From assembly GCA_963818695.1 (NCBI GenBank), contig CAWFTG010000001.1, positions 186,001 to 250,000 of the forward strand: a DNA stretch of 64,000 nucleotides, in the 5' to 3' direction. This DNA comes from AP-15 sp963818695. Its GTDB lineage: Bacteria; Pseudomonadota; Alphaproteobacteria; ATCC43930; CGMCC-115725. Position numbers and translations under genes: made by a program. Under the pieces are notes generated by a model, which saw only the letters and a list, made by a program, of their open reading frames with translations, ran no database searches and was not told where the DNA came from. This document shows positions 15,736-24,663 of the stretch, in pieces. The first letter of the stretch is position 1; each line of letters opens with the position of its first letter.

Positions 15736-17129
15736 CTATTCTTCCAGCCGCGGGCGAACCGAGCGCCACGTCGTGGCCGTCTCGTAGGCGTGTGCGGCCC
15801 GCAGCACCGTCGCCTCGTCGAACGGCTTGCCGGCGAGTTGGAAGGCGAGCGGCAAGCCCGCTGCGCTGTAGCCGCAACACACCGACATCGCCGGGGTGCC
15901 GGTGACGTTGAACGGCATCGTCAGCATCGGGCGCTCGAACGTCGAAAACTTGCTGACGGCGTCGATAGCCGGCGCCTCGCCCGGGGCGGCGGCGGTGATG
16001 ACGAGATCGAGATCAGCCATCGCCGTCGCAAATTCGGCGGCCAGCTCGCGGCGACGGCGCACTGCCTGCACGTAATCGGCGCCGCTGATCAGGGCGGCAA
16101 GGGCCATGCGATCGCGGAATATCTCGCCATAGTCTTCGAACCGCTCGCGCAGCGTCGGTTGATGGATCGCGTACCCCTCGGTCAGCATGATCATGACGCC
16201 GCACGCCGCCCAATCGGCGAGCGGCGACAGGCGCAACTCGCGTACCGAGCAGCCGAGCTCTTCGAATACCTTAACGGCGGCGGCGATGCCCTGCCGCGTC
16301 GCCGCATCGGCGGGATTGTCGTTCTCGTAAAAGTGACGGATCAGCCCGATGCGCAGTCCTTTCACGCCGCCCGAAAGCGCGGCGCGGTAATCAGGCACCG
16401 GGCGGTCGGCGCTCGCCGGATCGGTGGGGTCGTGTCCGGCCATCGCCTGCAACATGATCGCGCAGTCCTCCGCCGTCCATGCCATCGGGCCGGCGTGGTC
16501 AAGCGAGAAGGCGAGCGGCAGGATGCCGGCGCGGCTGATCCTGCCGTAGCTCGGCTTCAGCCCGGCAAGGCCACACAGCGCGGCGGGGCCGCGGATCGAC
16601 CCCCCGGTGTCGCTGCCGGTGCCCCGAGCACGAGACCGGCCGCTACGGCTGCTCCGGTGCCGCTGCTCGAACCGCCGGTGAAGCGGCGGGTATCCCACGG
16701 GTTGCGGGCAGGCGGCCAGGGCAGATCGAAAGACGGGCCGCCAAAAGCAAATTCGTGGGTGGCGAGCTTGCCGACCACGATCGCGCCGGCTTCGGTCAGT
16801 CGCCGGACTGAAGTCGCATCCTGCTGCGGCACATGGTCGATCAGGACCTTCGAATGGCCGGTCGTCGGCACGCCCTTGGTCTCGTAGATGTCCTTGAGGC
16901 CGATCGGGATGCCGTGCAGCGGGCCGCGGTGATTGCCGGCCATGATCTCGGCCTCGGCGGCGCGGGCCGCGGCGAGTGCAGGTTCGCGCAGCACCCGGAT
17001 AAAGCTGTTGAGCTTGCCGTCGAGCCGCTCGACGCGCGCGAGGCGGCTCTCGGTTAGCTCGACCGGAGACAGCTCGCGCTTGCCGATCAGCGCGGCGGCC
17101 TCGGTGATCGTCAGGAAATCCGGGACCAT
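15736..17129 (-). CDS. amidase (amidase signature family), one frameshift
   Basis: Ser-cisSer-Lys amidohydrolase. The first frame (from ATG 17129) gives TITEAAALIGKRELSPVELTE, the catalytic Lys region GIPIGLKDIYETKGVPTTGHSK and GGSSSGTGAAVAAGL. At about 16620, in a run of G/C (GGGGC), the frame shifts; the second frame resumes with GTGSDTGGSIRGPAALCGLAGLKPSYGRISRAG, which contains the catalytic Ser in the GSDTGGSIR core. Adding one base gives 464 residues, normal for the family. The C-terminal AGLPLAFQLAGKPFDEATVLRAAHAYE is also typical. Overlap-level spacing (4 nt) to a small upstream gene indicates an operon. Substrate unknown. Confidence 0.85.
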
Positions 17130-17133
17130 ACCG

Positions 17134-17358
17134 TCACGCCTTCGGCGGCGGGAAGATGTGGGCGGGCTCGGCGCCCATCGTGCGTTTTCCGCGCACCCGC
17201 TCTGCCATTTCCTCGATGAAATGGGCTGCCGCGGCGATTTCCGGCTTTTCGCGCTCCGGCACTTCGAGCCCGGCGCGGGCGAGCGCCGTCTCGACCTCGG
17301 CGCGGGTCATGCCTTGCGTTTTCACGATCCAGTATCCCCAATGCTCCGGCTGCCTCAT
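17134..17358 (-). CDS. small protein upstream of amidase (AtzG-like, tentative)
   Basis: 74 residues from ATG 17358; an inner ATG at 17310 (MTRAEVETALARAGLEV) gives 58 residues and is preceded by AAGG, so it may be the true start. Predicted as mostly helical, with a central VPEREKPEIAAAAHFIEEMAERVRG and a C-terminal MGAEPAHIFPPPKA. Short proteins ending in a similar AEPAHIF motif precede amidases in related bacteria and resemble AtzG-type amidase accessory subunits; this link is from memory and position, not from a visible catalytic feature. Stop is 4 nt before the amidase start. Confidence 0.6.
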   Translation of the reverse strand: MRQPEHWGYWIVKTQGMTRAEVETALARAGLEVPEREKPEIAAAAHFIEEMAERVRGKRTMGAEPAHIFPPPKA

Positions 17359-17476
17359 TCTGGCGGAATTCGCCCCGCGGCGGAACAGAATATCTGGCAG
17401 CAGATGCGCATTGCGCAGCGATCGCGCGGGTGTGAGAGTCGCAATCGGTCTGGATCAACGAATCGGAGGGGACGCG

Positions 17477-18311
17477 ATGGCGGGCGAACGGCAGGTCGCG
17501 ATCGTGACGGGAGCGGCGAGCGGCATCGGGCGGGCAATGAGTTTGGGCCTTCTCGAAGGCGGCATCGATGTCGCCGCGGTCGACAGGGAGGCGGCCTGGC
17601 TCGATGAGCTGAAGACCGCCGCGAGCGGCAGGAGGTTCAGCGGCGCATTGCAGACAATCCGGGCCGATTTGACGGAGCACGCCTCGTTCGACGCGATCTT
17701 ATCGGCGGTGCTCGGCGAATCCGGCCGGATCGACATCCTGGTCAACAACGCCGGGATCGGCCAGGATTCGATCCGCGCTGACCGCCGCCGCAACCCAATC
17801 CGGTTTTGGGAAATCACGCCGGAGCAATGGAGCCGCTTTGTCGCGGTCAATGCGACGGCGCCCTTGATGATGGCGCGGCGCGGTCGTGCCGCACATGCTG
17901 CGCGCCAAGCGCGGCCGCATCGTCACGGTCACCACCAGCCTCGGCACGATGCTGCGCGAAGGCTACATCCTCTATGGCGCCAGCAAGGCGGCGGCCGAAG
18001 CGGCAACGGCGATCATGTCGGCCGACCTCGCAGGGACCGGGGTCACCGCCAATGTGCTGGTGCCGGGCGGAATGACCGATACGCGGATCATCGCCGATGG
18101 TGCGGTCGCCGACCGCAGCCGGCTGCTGCGGCCCGAGATCATGGCCCCGCCGCTGTTGTGGCTGGTCTCCGACGCCGCCGCGCAGGTGACCGGGCGGCGC
18201 TTTCTGGCGGTGCACTGGGATACCTCGCTGCCGCCCGCCGAAGCGGCGGAGAAATGCGGCGCGCCGATCGCCTGGAAGAGCATCGCGACAATGCCGATCG
18301 AGCCGGATTGA
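17477..18311 (+). CDS. short-chain dehydrogenase/reductase, one frameshift
   Basis: ATG 17477 with GGAGGG upstream. Rossmann motif TGAASGIGRA (residues about 12-21), NNAG in DILVNNAGIG, then a frameshift at about 17880 where an extra G (in GCGCGGCGCGG) breaks the frame. The second frame continues VVPHMLRAKRGRIVTVTTS and the catalytic YGASKAAAEAAT, ending at 18311. Removing one base gives 277 residues, typical for classical SDRs. Substrate not inferable; a methyltransferase gene follows after 12 nt. Confidence 0.82.
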
Positions 18312-18323
18312 GGGGAGTTGGAC

Positions 18324-19227
18324 ATGAACACTGGAGCCAATGCCGACCAGCAAGAATATTGGAACACTGTTGCCGGCCCGCGCTGGGTCGGGCTCGCCGG
18401 CTTTGTCGAAAAGCGCGTGCAGAAGGTCAACGATCTGCTGCTGGCGCGATCGGCGGTCGCGCCCGGAGAAAAGGTGCTGGAGGTCGGCTGCGGCACAGGC
18501 GCCGCGACGGTACCCCTGGCCGAGGCGGTCGGCGACACCGGCGAGGTCGTCGGGATCGACATCTCCGAGCCGATGCTGGCCGCCGCGCGCGAGCGGATCT
18601 CGCAGAGCGGGCTGCGCAACATCACGCTGCTGCAGGCGGACGCGCAGGTGCATGCCTTCGAGCCCAACCGCTTCGACCTGATCGCGTCGCGCTTTGGCGT
18701 GATGTTCTTTGCCGATCCGGTAGCGGCTTTCCGAAACCTGCTCGGTGCGATGCCGTCCCGGCGGGCGGCTGTGCTTTGCGTGCTGGGCAGCGCTCGAGGA
18801 AAATCGGCACTGGCTGATCCCCTACGAGGTCGCCCTGCGGCATTTGGGACCACCCGCGCCAAAGCCTCCCCACGCACCGGGGCCTATGGCTTTCGCCGAG
18901 CCGGAATACGTGCGCTCGGTCCTCGAAGGGGCGGGGTACGAGGGCATCGAGATCCGGCGCGAGACGCCCGAAATTATCGGCGCGAGCCCTCGGGAGGAGG
19001 CCGAGCACGCCCTTATCATGGGTCCCTCGGGCCGGCTGATCGAGGAGAAGAAGCCGCAGGACAGCGTCCGCGAGCTGATCAAGCAGGAAATGACCGAGGC
19101 CTTCGCAGCCTATGCGAAGGGCGGAGAGATGGTGCTTCCTTCCACCATCTTTCTGGTGACGGCCCGCCGACGCCGCTTCTCTAAAGCTCCGACCCCATCT
19201 GGACAGAATGCCGCAGCGTGGCTGTAA
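18324..19227 (+). CDS. class I SAM-dependent methyltransferase, one frameshift
   Basis: ATG 18324 behind GAGGGGAG. SAM-binding motif VLEVGCGTGAATVPLAEAV at residues 51-69, acidic motif II VVGIDISEPMLAAARER and motif IV FDLIASRFGVMFFADPVAAF. At about 18757 an extra C in TCCC breaks the frame; the second frame runs SGGRLCFACWAALEENRHW to 19227. With one base removed, 300 residues. The GRLCFACWAALEENRHW block and C-terminal PMAFAEPEYVRSVLEGAGY are typical of a family of small-molecule methyltransferases in Alphaproteobacteria. Substrate unknown. Confidence 0.8.
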
Positions 19228-19260
19228 TGGTCCGCGGTTGGTTGTCGTCAGGCAATTTCG

Positions 19261-22200
19261 ATGGATGTAGCCGAATGGCTGCGCGGGCTCGGGCTCGAGC
19301 AATACGTGCCCGCGTTCCGCGCCAACGACATTGACGAGGAGATATTACGCCGGCTGACCGCCGATGATCTGCGCGAGCTCGGCGTCACCTCGATCGGCCA
19401 TCGCCGCAGACTGCTCGACGCCATCGCCGCGCTCGGCACGGCCGAAGCGCCACCGGCACCCACTACCGGTCCCCGTCGCAGCGAACGAGGCGGAGCGCCG
19501 GCAGCTGACCGTGATGTTCTGCGATCTGGTCGGCTCGACGGCGCTGTCCGCGCGGCTCGATCCCGAGGATCTGCGCGAGATCATCGGTGCCTACCATCGC
19601 GTGCGTCGCCGACATCGTCGACGGCTTGGCGGTTTTGTCGCCAAATATATGGGCGACGGCGTGCTGGTTTATTTCGGCTATCCGCAGGCGCATGAGGACG
19701 ATGCCGAGCGCGCGGTCCGCGCCGGGCTCGGCGGTCATCGACGCGGTCGGTCGGCTCGCCACGTCAAGATCCGCTCGACGTTCAAGCGCGCGTCGGCATC
19801 GCCACCGGCCTCGTCGTCGTCGGCGATCTGATCGGCGCCGGCGCGGCGCAGGAGCGGCGGTCGTCGGCGAGACGCCGAACCTCGCCGCCCGTCTGCAAGC
19901 CCTGGCCCAGCCGGGCGCGTGGTCATTGCCGACAGGCACCCGCCGGCAGATCGGCGACCTGTTCGAGATCGCGGATCTCGGCGCCGCGAGCTGTCGAGGG
20001 TTTCGCGCGAGCCACAGCGCGGCCTGGCGTGTGGCCGGCGAGAGCGGGGTCGAGAGCCGGTTCGAGGCGTTGCGCGATCGGGGACGACGCCGCTGGTCGG
20101 CCGCGACGAGGAGCTCGAACTGCTGCTGCGGCGCTGGGAGCAGGCCAAGGCCGGCGAAGGGCGGGTGGTTCTGGTCTCCGGCGAGCCGGGGATCGGCAAG
20201 TCGCGCCTGACCGCGGCACTGTCGGAACGTATCGACGAGCGAGCCGCATATCCGGCTGCGCTATTTCTGCTCGCCGCACCATCAGGACAGCGCGCTCTAC
20301 CCGTTTATCGGCCAGCTCGGAGCGCGCTGCGGGGTTCGCGCCGCGACGACACGGCGGCGACGAAGCTGGAAAAGCTGGAGGTGCTGCTCGGCGACGGGGC
20401 GGAACCGGGCGACGACTCTGCGCTGATCGCCGAGATGCTGTCGCTTTCCGGCAGCGAGCGCTTCCCGCCGCTCGACCTCAGCCCGCAGCGCAAGAAGGAG
20501 CGGACATTGGCGGCGTTGCTGCGCCAGCTCGAGGCGCTGGCGCGGCGGCAGCCGGTATTGATGATCTTCGAGGATGTGCATTGGATCGATCCGACCTCGC
20601 GCGAGGTGCTCGACCTTACCGTCGAGCGGGTCACGGGCCTGCCGGTGCTGCTGATCGCAACGTTCCGCCCCGAGTTCCAGCCGCCCTGGGCCGGACAGTC
20701 GCAGGTGACGGTGCTGGCGCTCAACCGGCTCGGCCGCAGCGAGGGGGCGACCCTCGTGCATCGGCTCGCCGGCAATCTCGGGGCATTGCCGCCGGATATC
20801 GTCGACGAGATCGTCGAGCGCACCGACGGGGTGCCGCTCTTTGTCGAGGAATTGACCAAGGCGGTGGTCGAGGCCGGCGCCGATCGCGGCCATGTGTCGA
20901 TATCGCGGTGCCGCCGTCGTCGCCCGCCGTGCCTGCCACCTTGCACGCCTCGCTGCTGGGGCGCCTCGACCGGCTCGGCCCGGCGGCCAAGAATGTGGCG
21001 CAGGTCGGCGCCGCAATCGGGCGCGACTTTTCTCATGAGCTGCTGGCAGCGGCCGTGCCGATCGCCGAGCCCGAACTGCGAGAGGCTCTCGCCGCCTCGT
21101 CGAAGCCGAGCCTGGTCTTCCAGCGCGGCGTGCCGCCGACAGCCGAATATCTGTTCAAGCACGCGCTGGTCCAGGACACCGCCTACAGCACCTTGCTGCG
21201 CGGCCCGCGCCAGGCCCTGCATCGCCGGATCGCCGAGGCGTTGGAACAGCGGTTTCCGGACCTCGTCGAAACCCGGCCGGAGATCCTCGCGCATCATTAC
21301 GGCGAAGCCGCTATCGCGGACAAGGCGGTCACCTATTGGCACCGCGCGGGCAAATTGTCGGTGGCCAAATCAGCCGTGCATGAGGCGATCGCGCAATTAC
21401 GCCGAGCCCTCGGTCTGTTGGACGGGCTGCCCGAAACGCGCGAGCGCCAACAGCTGGAGCTCGACATCCATATTACCCTGGTCCCGGCGCTGAGGGCCGG
21501 AAAAGGCAATGCGGATCCCGAAGTCGTCGCTGCGCAGGAGCGAGCAAATCGGCTCGTGACCGAGACCGCGGCAGTCGGGACCCCGCTCCGATTTCTCCGT
21601 GCTTTACGGGCTTTGGGCCTCTAACTTCACCGCTGGAGCTATTGCGGCCGCGCTCGAGCACGCCACCAACTTCCTGTCCATCGCCCAATCGCAACCCTCG
21701 TCCGGCCTGCTCCTGGTTGCCCATCGCGTCCTCGGTCACTCTTTGATCTTCAGCGGTGATCACCGTGCCGCCCTCGCGCATCTCGAAACGGCGGCGTCGT
21801 TGTGTCGGCCCGAGGAGCACCGCAATTCCGCCTTGCGCTACGGGGCGGACATCGGGGTCCACGCCCTTGTCATGTTGTCCTGGGCGCTTTGGCATCGTGG
21901 CTATCCCGATCAGTCCGCCCGAGCCGCCGATCGCGCGCTCGCATTGAGCCGGCAACTGCGACATGCCCATACCCTTTCCTTTGCCTTTTATTTCGCCGGG
22001 ATGGCCGCGGCCTTCGCCCGAGATGTCGCCACCGCCTGCGCCCGCAGCAACGATTGCATTGCGCTCGCAAGCGAACACGGATTCCCCCAATGGGCGGCCG
22101 CAGCCCGGGTTCTCCAGGGCTGGACCGACGCCCAAAAGGGTGAAGCGACGACGGGAATTGCCCGCATCCGCGACGGTATGGCCGCATTCGAGGCGACCGG

Positions 22201-22621
22201 CGCCCGCCTAGCCACACCGTTATTCCTTGCCCTGCTGGCCAAGGCGCTGGCATTTGCCGGAAAAATAGAGGAAGGCCTTGCCGCCCTGGACGACGCATTG
22301 GCACAAGCGGCCGTCTCCGGCGTGAGGGGCTGGGACGCAGAAATTCATCGCTTGCGCGGCGAGCTCACCGGTCGGTTGCCTTATCCCGATCCGGCGAAGG
22401 CCGAGGACTCGTTTCGCACCGCCCTCGCGATCGCCCGCGAGCAAGGCACGCGGGGCTACGAATTGCGCGCCGCCATGAGCCTCGCCCGGCTGTTGCGGGA
22501 AGAGGGCCGGCGGACCGAGGCGCACGACCTGCTTGCGCCCGTCTACAGCTCGTTCACCGAGGGCTTCGACACCCCCGATCTGAAAGAAACAAAGGCGCTG
22601 CTCGACGAACTGGCGGCCTGA
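19261..22621 (+). pseudogene. SAM domain-class III adenylate/guanylate cyclase-AAA ATPase-TPR protein, many frameshifts
   Basis: One ~1,110-residue gene spread over all three frames. Pieces in order: SAM domain (MDVAEWLRGLGLEQYVPAFR ... ELGVTSIGHRRRLLDAI); class III cyclase core (ERRQLTVMFCDLVGSTALS, KYMGDGVLVYFGYP, VVGETPNLAARLQALAQPG); AAA_16-type ATPase (TPLVGRDEELELLLRRW, Walker A SGEPGIGKSRL, Walker B VLMIFEDVHWIDPTS); then helical/TPR repeats (QVGAAIGRDFSHELLAAA ... YLFKHALVQDTAYSTLL; HTLSFAFYFAGMAAAFAR) to TGA 22621. I count at least eight frame changes, two compensating within 30 nt near 19600-19630, concentrated between 19460 and 20110. In the family the cyclase makes cAMP and the ATPase/TPR half is a STAND-like sensor. 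Too many lesions for an active protein unless the consensus here is very poor. Confidence 0.8.
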
Positions 22622-22777
22622 CAGATCGTTCCGATGCACCGCCACGACTGTTTGCCGGCTGGGATCATTCCGATGCCGCAGGAAATGATGCGATCACTTG
22701 GTTCTGATCACCTCGAAGCCGGCCCGCTCCAGCGCCGCGATGACTGCGCGGCCGCGCAACGCTGGGAGCGCTCTCAT
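22622..22777 (-). pseudogene. hicA: hicA toxin remnant (nonsense mutation, C-terminus lost)
   Basis: ATG 22777 overlaps the hicB stop as ATGA. It reads MRALPALRGRAVIAALERAGFEVIRTK, then TGA, then in the same frame SHHFLRHRNDPSRQTVVAVHRNDL. The HicA dsRBD-like fold with catalytic His in G-SHH is obvious. TGA stands where the family has Gly (a single GGA to TGA change), and the final third is absent because the frame runs into the end of the convergent cyclase gene. HicA is an mRNA interferase; this copy should be dead. Confidence 0.72.
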
Positions 22778-23046
22778 GCATCGACGGCGGCGACCGGCAC
22801 CAGCTGATCGATCGGCGAGGCGAAATCTCCGTCAGCCGATGGAGTGGGCTGGCCATCCTCCCGCATCACCTCCAGGCACAACTCGATCGCCTCCCGCGCG
22901 TTCGCCTGCGCCTCTTCCAGGGTTTCGCCATAGGTCACGACCGGTGGCAGCTTGGGGCAGGTTACAGTGAACCCGCCTTCCGGTTCGGGCCGGAAATGAC
23001 AGAGATAAGCAACGAGCGGTTGCCGATCTGACTTCTTTCGCTTCAT
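22774..23046 (-). CDS. hicB: HicB-family antitoxin
   Basis: 90 residues. The HicB partial RNase H-like fold is clear: LVAYLCHFRPEPEGGFTVTCPKLPPVVTYGETLEEAQANAREAIELCLEVM (in blocks), the usual P-x-L-P-G/P-V-T-x-G-x-T-x-E-E-A pattern. No C-terminal DNA-binding domain is visible, so it belongs to the short HicB type. It precedes the broken hicA with a 4-nt overlap, the reverse of the more common hicA-hicB order. With the toxin inactivated, the antitoxin is likely a relic or an anti-addiction protein. Confidence 0.85.
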   Translation of the reverse strand: MKRKKSDRQPLVAYLCHFRPEPEGGFTVTCPKLPPVVTYGETLEEAQANAREAIELCLEVMREDGQPTPSADGDFASPIDQLVPVAAVDA

Positions 23047-23112
23047 CGAGCCCGTTTCATCGGGTGTCCTCCGCTCACGTGAATTTTATCGCAGCGAAAT
23101 CGTGTTTGGCGA

Positions 23113-23190
23113 AACTAGGGAAACCTTTGCCGAGGATTTCGAGACGCTCGATAAGAAAACGCAAAGGCGCTGCTCGACGTATTGGCGTAG
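23113..23190 (+). pseudogene. 3' tail remnant of a second cyclase/TPR gene
   Basis: The stretch TTTGCCGAGGATTTCGAGAC through GCAAAGGCGCTGCTCGACGT to TAG at 23188-23190 mirrors the last codons of the big cyclase gene (22558-22621, FTEGFDTPDLKETKALLDELAA). With one indel it reads FAEDFETLD-KK-KALLDVLA-stop. It is on the same strand, about 570 bp further on. The rest of 23047-23344 shows no gene. It implies that a paralogue of the cyclase once lay here and was deleted. Confidence 0.45.
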
Positions 23191-23344
23191 GGGAAGCTGC
23201 GGCCTTCGGCCCCCAAATCAACGATGAGGAGCCCGGCATGAAGATCGCCGAGCTCCACCAATCGGTCACGAAGGGATCGTCCGATCACTCGCGTGCGGCG
23301 CCGCGCCGTCGGTCAAGCCCTGGAAAGCGGGCGCGACCTCGGGT

Positions 23345-23671
23345 TCAGCGTGCCGGCCCGGGGGGAGGCAGCGTCGCAGCCTTGTCGACCGCGCGGTCCA
23401 TCTCCTCGACCGTGATGAGCGGCGTCATGCTGACACGCACGACGCCCGTCGAATTGCCCACGAGCGACATGGCGGTCGCCGAAGCCGCGTCGGGATAGTC
23501 CGCAATGATGATGGTGTCATCCTGGCCATACGCGAAATAGAAGGCTTCGACCTTGCCGCCCGCCGCTTCGACCGCTCGTGTGACCGCGGCTCGGCGGCCC
23601 GAGCCTTTGTCCTGGCGCAGAAGCCGCACGCCTTCGGCGTTCAAGGTCACTCTGGCTAGAAATTTCGGCAT
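23345..23671 (-). CDS. GYD domain-containing protein
   Basis: 108 residues from ATG 23671 (GGAGGG 8 nt upstream). The small ferredoxin-like alpha/beta fold of the GYD family is seen in MPKFLARVTLNAEGVRLLRQ, GGKVEAFYFAYGQDDTIIIADYPDAASA (two blocks) and the final VRVSMTPLITVEEMDRAV. The family name motif GYD appears here as YGQDD. Function unknown; length as usual for the family. No operon partner: it lies between the hicB relic and the Phd/VapC module, all likely separate units. Confidence 0.85.
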   Translation of the reverse strand: MPKFLARVTLNAEGVRLLRQDKGSGRRAAVTRAVEAAGGKVEAFYFAYGQDDTIIIADYPDAASATAMSLVGNSTGVVRVSMTPLITVEEMDRAVDKAATLPPPGPAR

Positions 23672-23828
23672 CGCAAGCTCCCTCCGGCTTTTTGAGAAGG
23701 TGAGCATGCTATGCTGCTTTGACGCGATTGGATAGCAGCGTCATGGGACCTTGCCGTTGACACCCGGTGCCTTCTGCGCCGCTACGAGCCTCGCGCGGCT
23801 ATTTGGCAGACCGGTATTTCGGCACAAT

Positions 23829-23848
23829 GTTGACCATTGATGGTCAAC
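23829..23848. promoter_or_regulatory. palindromic operator of the Phd/VapC-type module
   Basis: GTTGACCATTGATGGTCAAC is a perfect 9+9 bp inverted repeat with a 2-bp centre, ending 20 nt before the proposed TTG start of the antitoxin. Type II antitoxins with the Phd/YefM fold bind such palindromes to autorepress. Its location inside the longer possible N-terminal extension argues against the upstream ATG as start. A perfect -35 hexamer TTGACA is at 23757-23762, without a good -10. Confidence 0.65.
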
Positions 23849-23868
23849 CGCTGTTCGGGAGAGGTACA

Positions 23869-24099
23869 TTGGGTATTACCGTATCGGTAGCACAGGCCAA
23901 GTCGCAGTTTGCCGCGCTGGTCGCGCGCGCGGAGGCGGGCGAGAAAATCATTGTGACACGGAGCGGACGCGCCGTTGCCTGCCTCGGTCCGCTTCCTGCG
24001 CGGCAGGCGATCAAATATGGGGAGCTCAGCGGCGTGTTCCTGTCGGAGGATTTGACCATTCCCGACGAACTGATCCAGGATTTCGAGGCGAGCGAGTGA
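23869..24099 (+). CDS. type II antitoxin, Phd/YefM family
   Basis: 76 residues from TTG 23869, preceded by GGGAGAGG at good spacing; the product then begins with the family-typical (M)GITVSVAQAKSQFAALVARAEAG, the Phd/YefM N-terminal DNA-binding fold, followed by EKIIVTRSGRAVACLGPL. An ATG at 23827 would add 14 residues that coincide with the operator palindrome, so it is less likely. The C-terminal PDELIQDFEASE is the toxin-binding tail. It overlaps the toxin start by 4 nt (24096-24099). Confidence 0.85.
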   Translation: MGITVSVAQAKSQFAALVARAEAGEKIIVTRSGRAVACLGPLPARQAIKYGELSGVFLSEDLTIPDELIQDFEASE

Positions 24100-24485
24100 T
24101 CGCCGCCCTACTGGTGGATACCCATCTCGTTCTCTGGGCGAGGGTCGCGCCGGAACGGCTCACGGCCGGCGAACGGCGCGCGCTCGATGACGCGCGGTCC
24201 TGTTACATGAGCGCGGTCAGCCTCTGGGAAATCGCGATCTTGATATCGTTGGACCGCATCGCTCGCGACCAGCGCCTCTTGGTGGTTCCGGACGGCTTCG
24301 ATCTGCTTCCGGTGCTGCCCGATCATTGCAAGGCGCTGGTCGAGTTGCCGCGACGGCATCGGGATCCGTTCGACCGAATGTTGATTGCGCAGGCGCGGGC
24401 CGAGCGCCTTGCGCTGTTGACCCGCGACAGAGCAATCATCGATTACGGCACTGCGGGCGCCGATGTGGTGACGTTCGATGTCTGA
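24096..24485 (+). CDS. PIN-domain toxin, VapC-type RNase
   Basis: 129 residues. PIN-domain acidic residues are visible: Asp in LLVDTHLVLWA (about residue 8), Glu in SLWEIAI (about 45), Asp in HRDPFDRMLIAQA (about 90) and Asp in LALLTRDRAIIDYG (about 108). This is the TasA/VapC-like PIN subfamily with the DTH and DPFDR motifs that pairs with Phd-type antitoxins. Start overlaps the antitoxin stop. Both genes look intact. Predicted metal-dependent endoribonuclease inhibited by the upstream protein. Confidence 0.88.
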   Translation: MIAALLVDTHLVLWARVAPERLTAGERRALDDARSCYMSAVSLWEIAILISLDRIARDQRLLVVPDGFDLLPVLPDHCKALVELPRRHRDPFDRMLIAQARAERLALLTRDRAIIDYGTAGADVVTFDV

Positions 24486-24663
24486 CCATAAAATCGCCTG
24501 GTTGAGGGTGCATAGTTCTCGGTGCGAGGGGTCCCAACGAGTGGCCGTCGGATCCTGCTATTGGTGCAACTTTGACGAGCGATTTTGCTGTAGATTTGCT
24601 GCAGGTGCAGCGGGGTGAAATATTCGATGCCCGTTTTGATTGTAGATTCGGAAAGGTGACGCG

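Noticed and set aside
22622..22777. In-frame TGA in hicA as a second selenocysteine codon
   Set aside because: The residue at this site in HicA is Gly, not Cys, no SECIS-like hairpin is apparent, and the gene is also truncated; a GGA to TGA nonsense mutation explains it.
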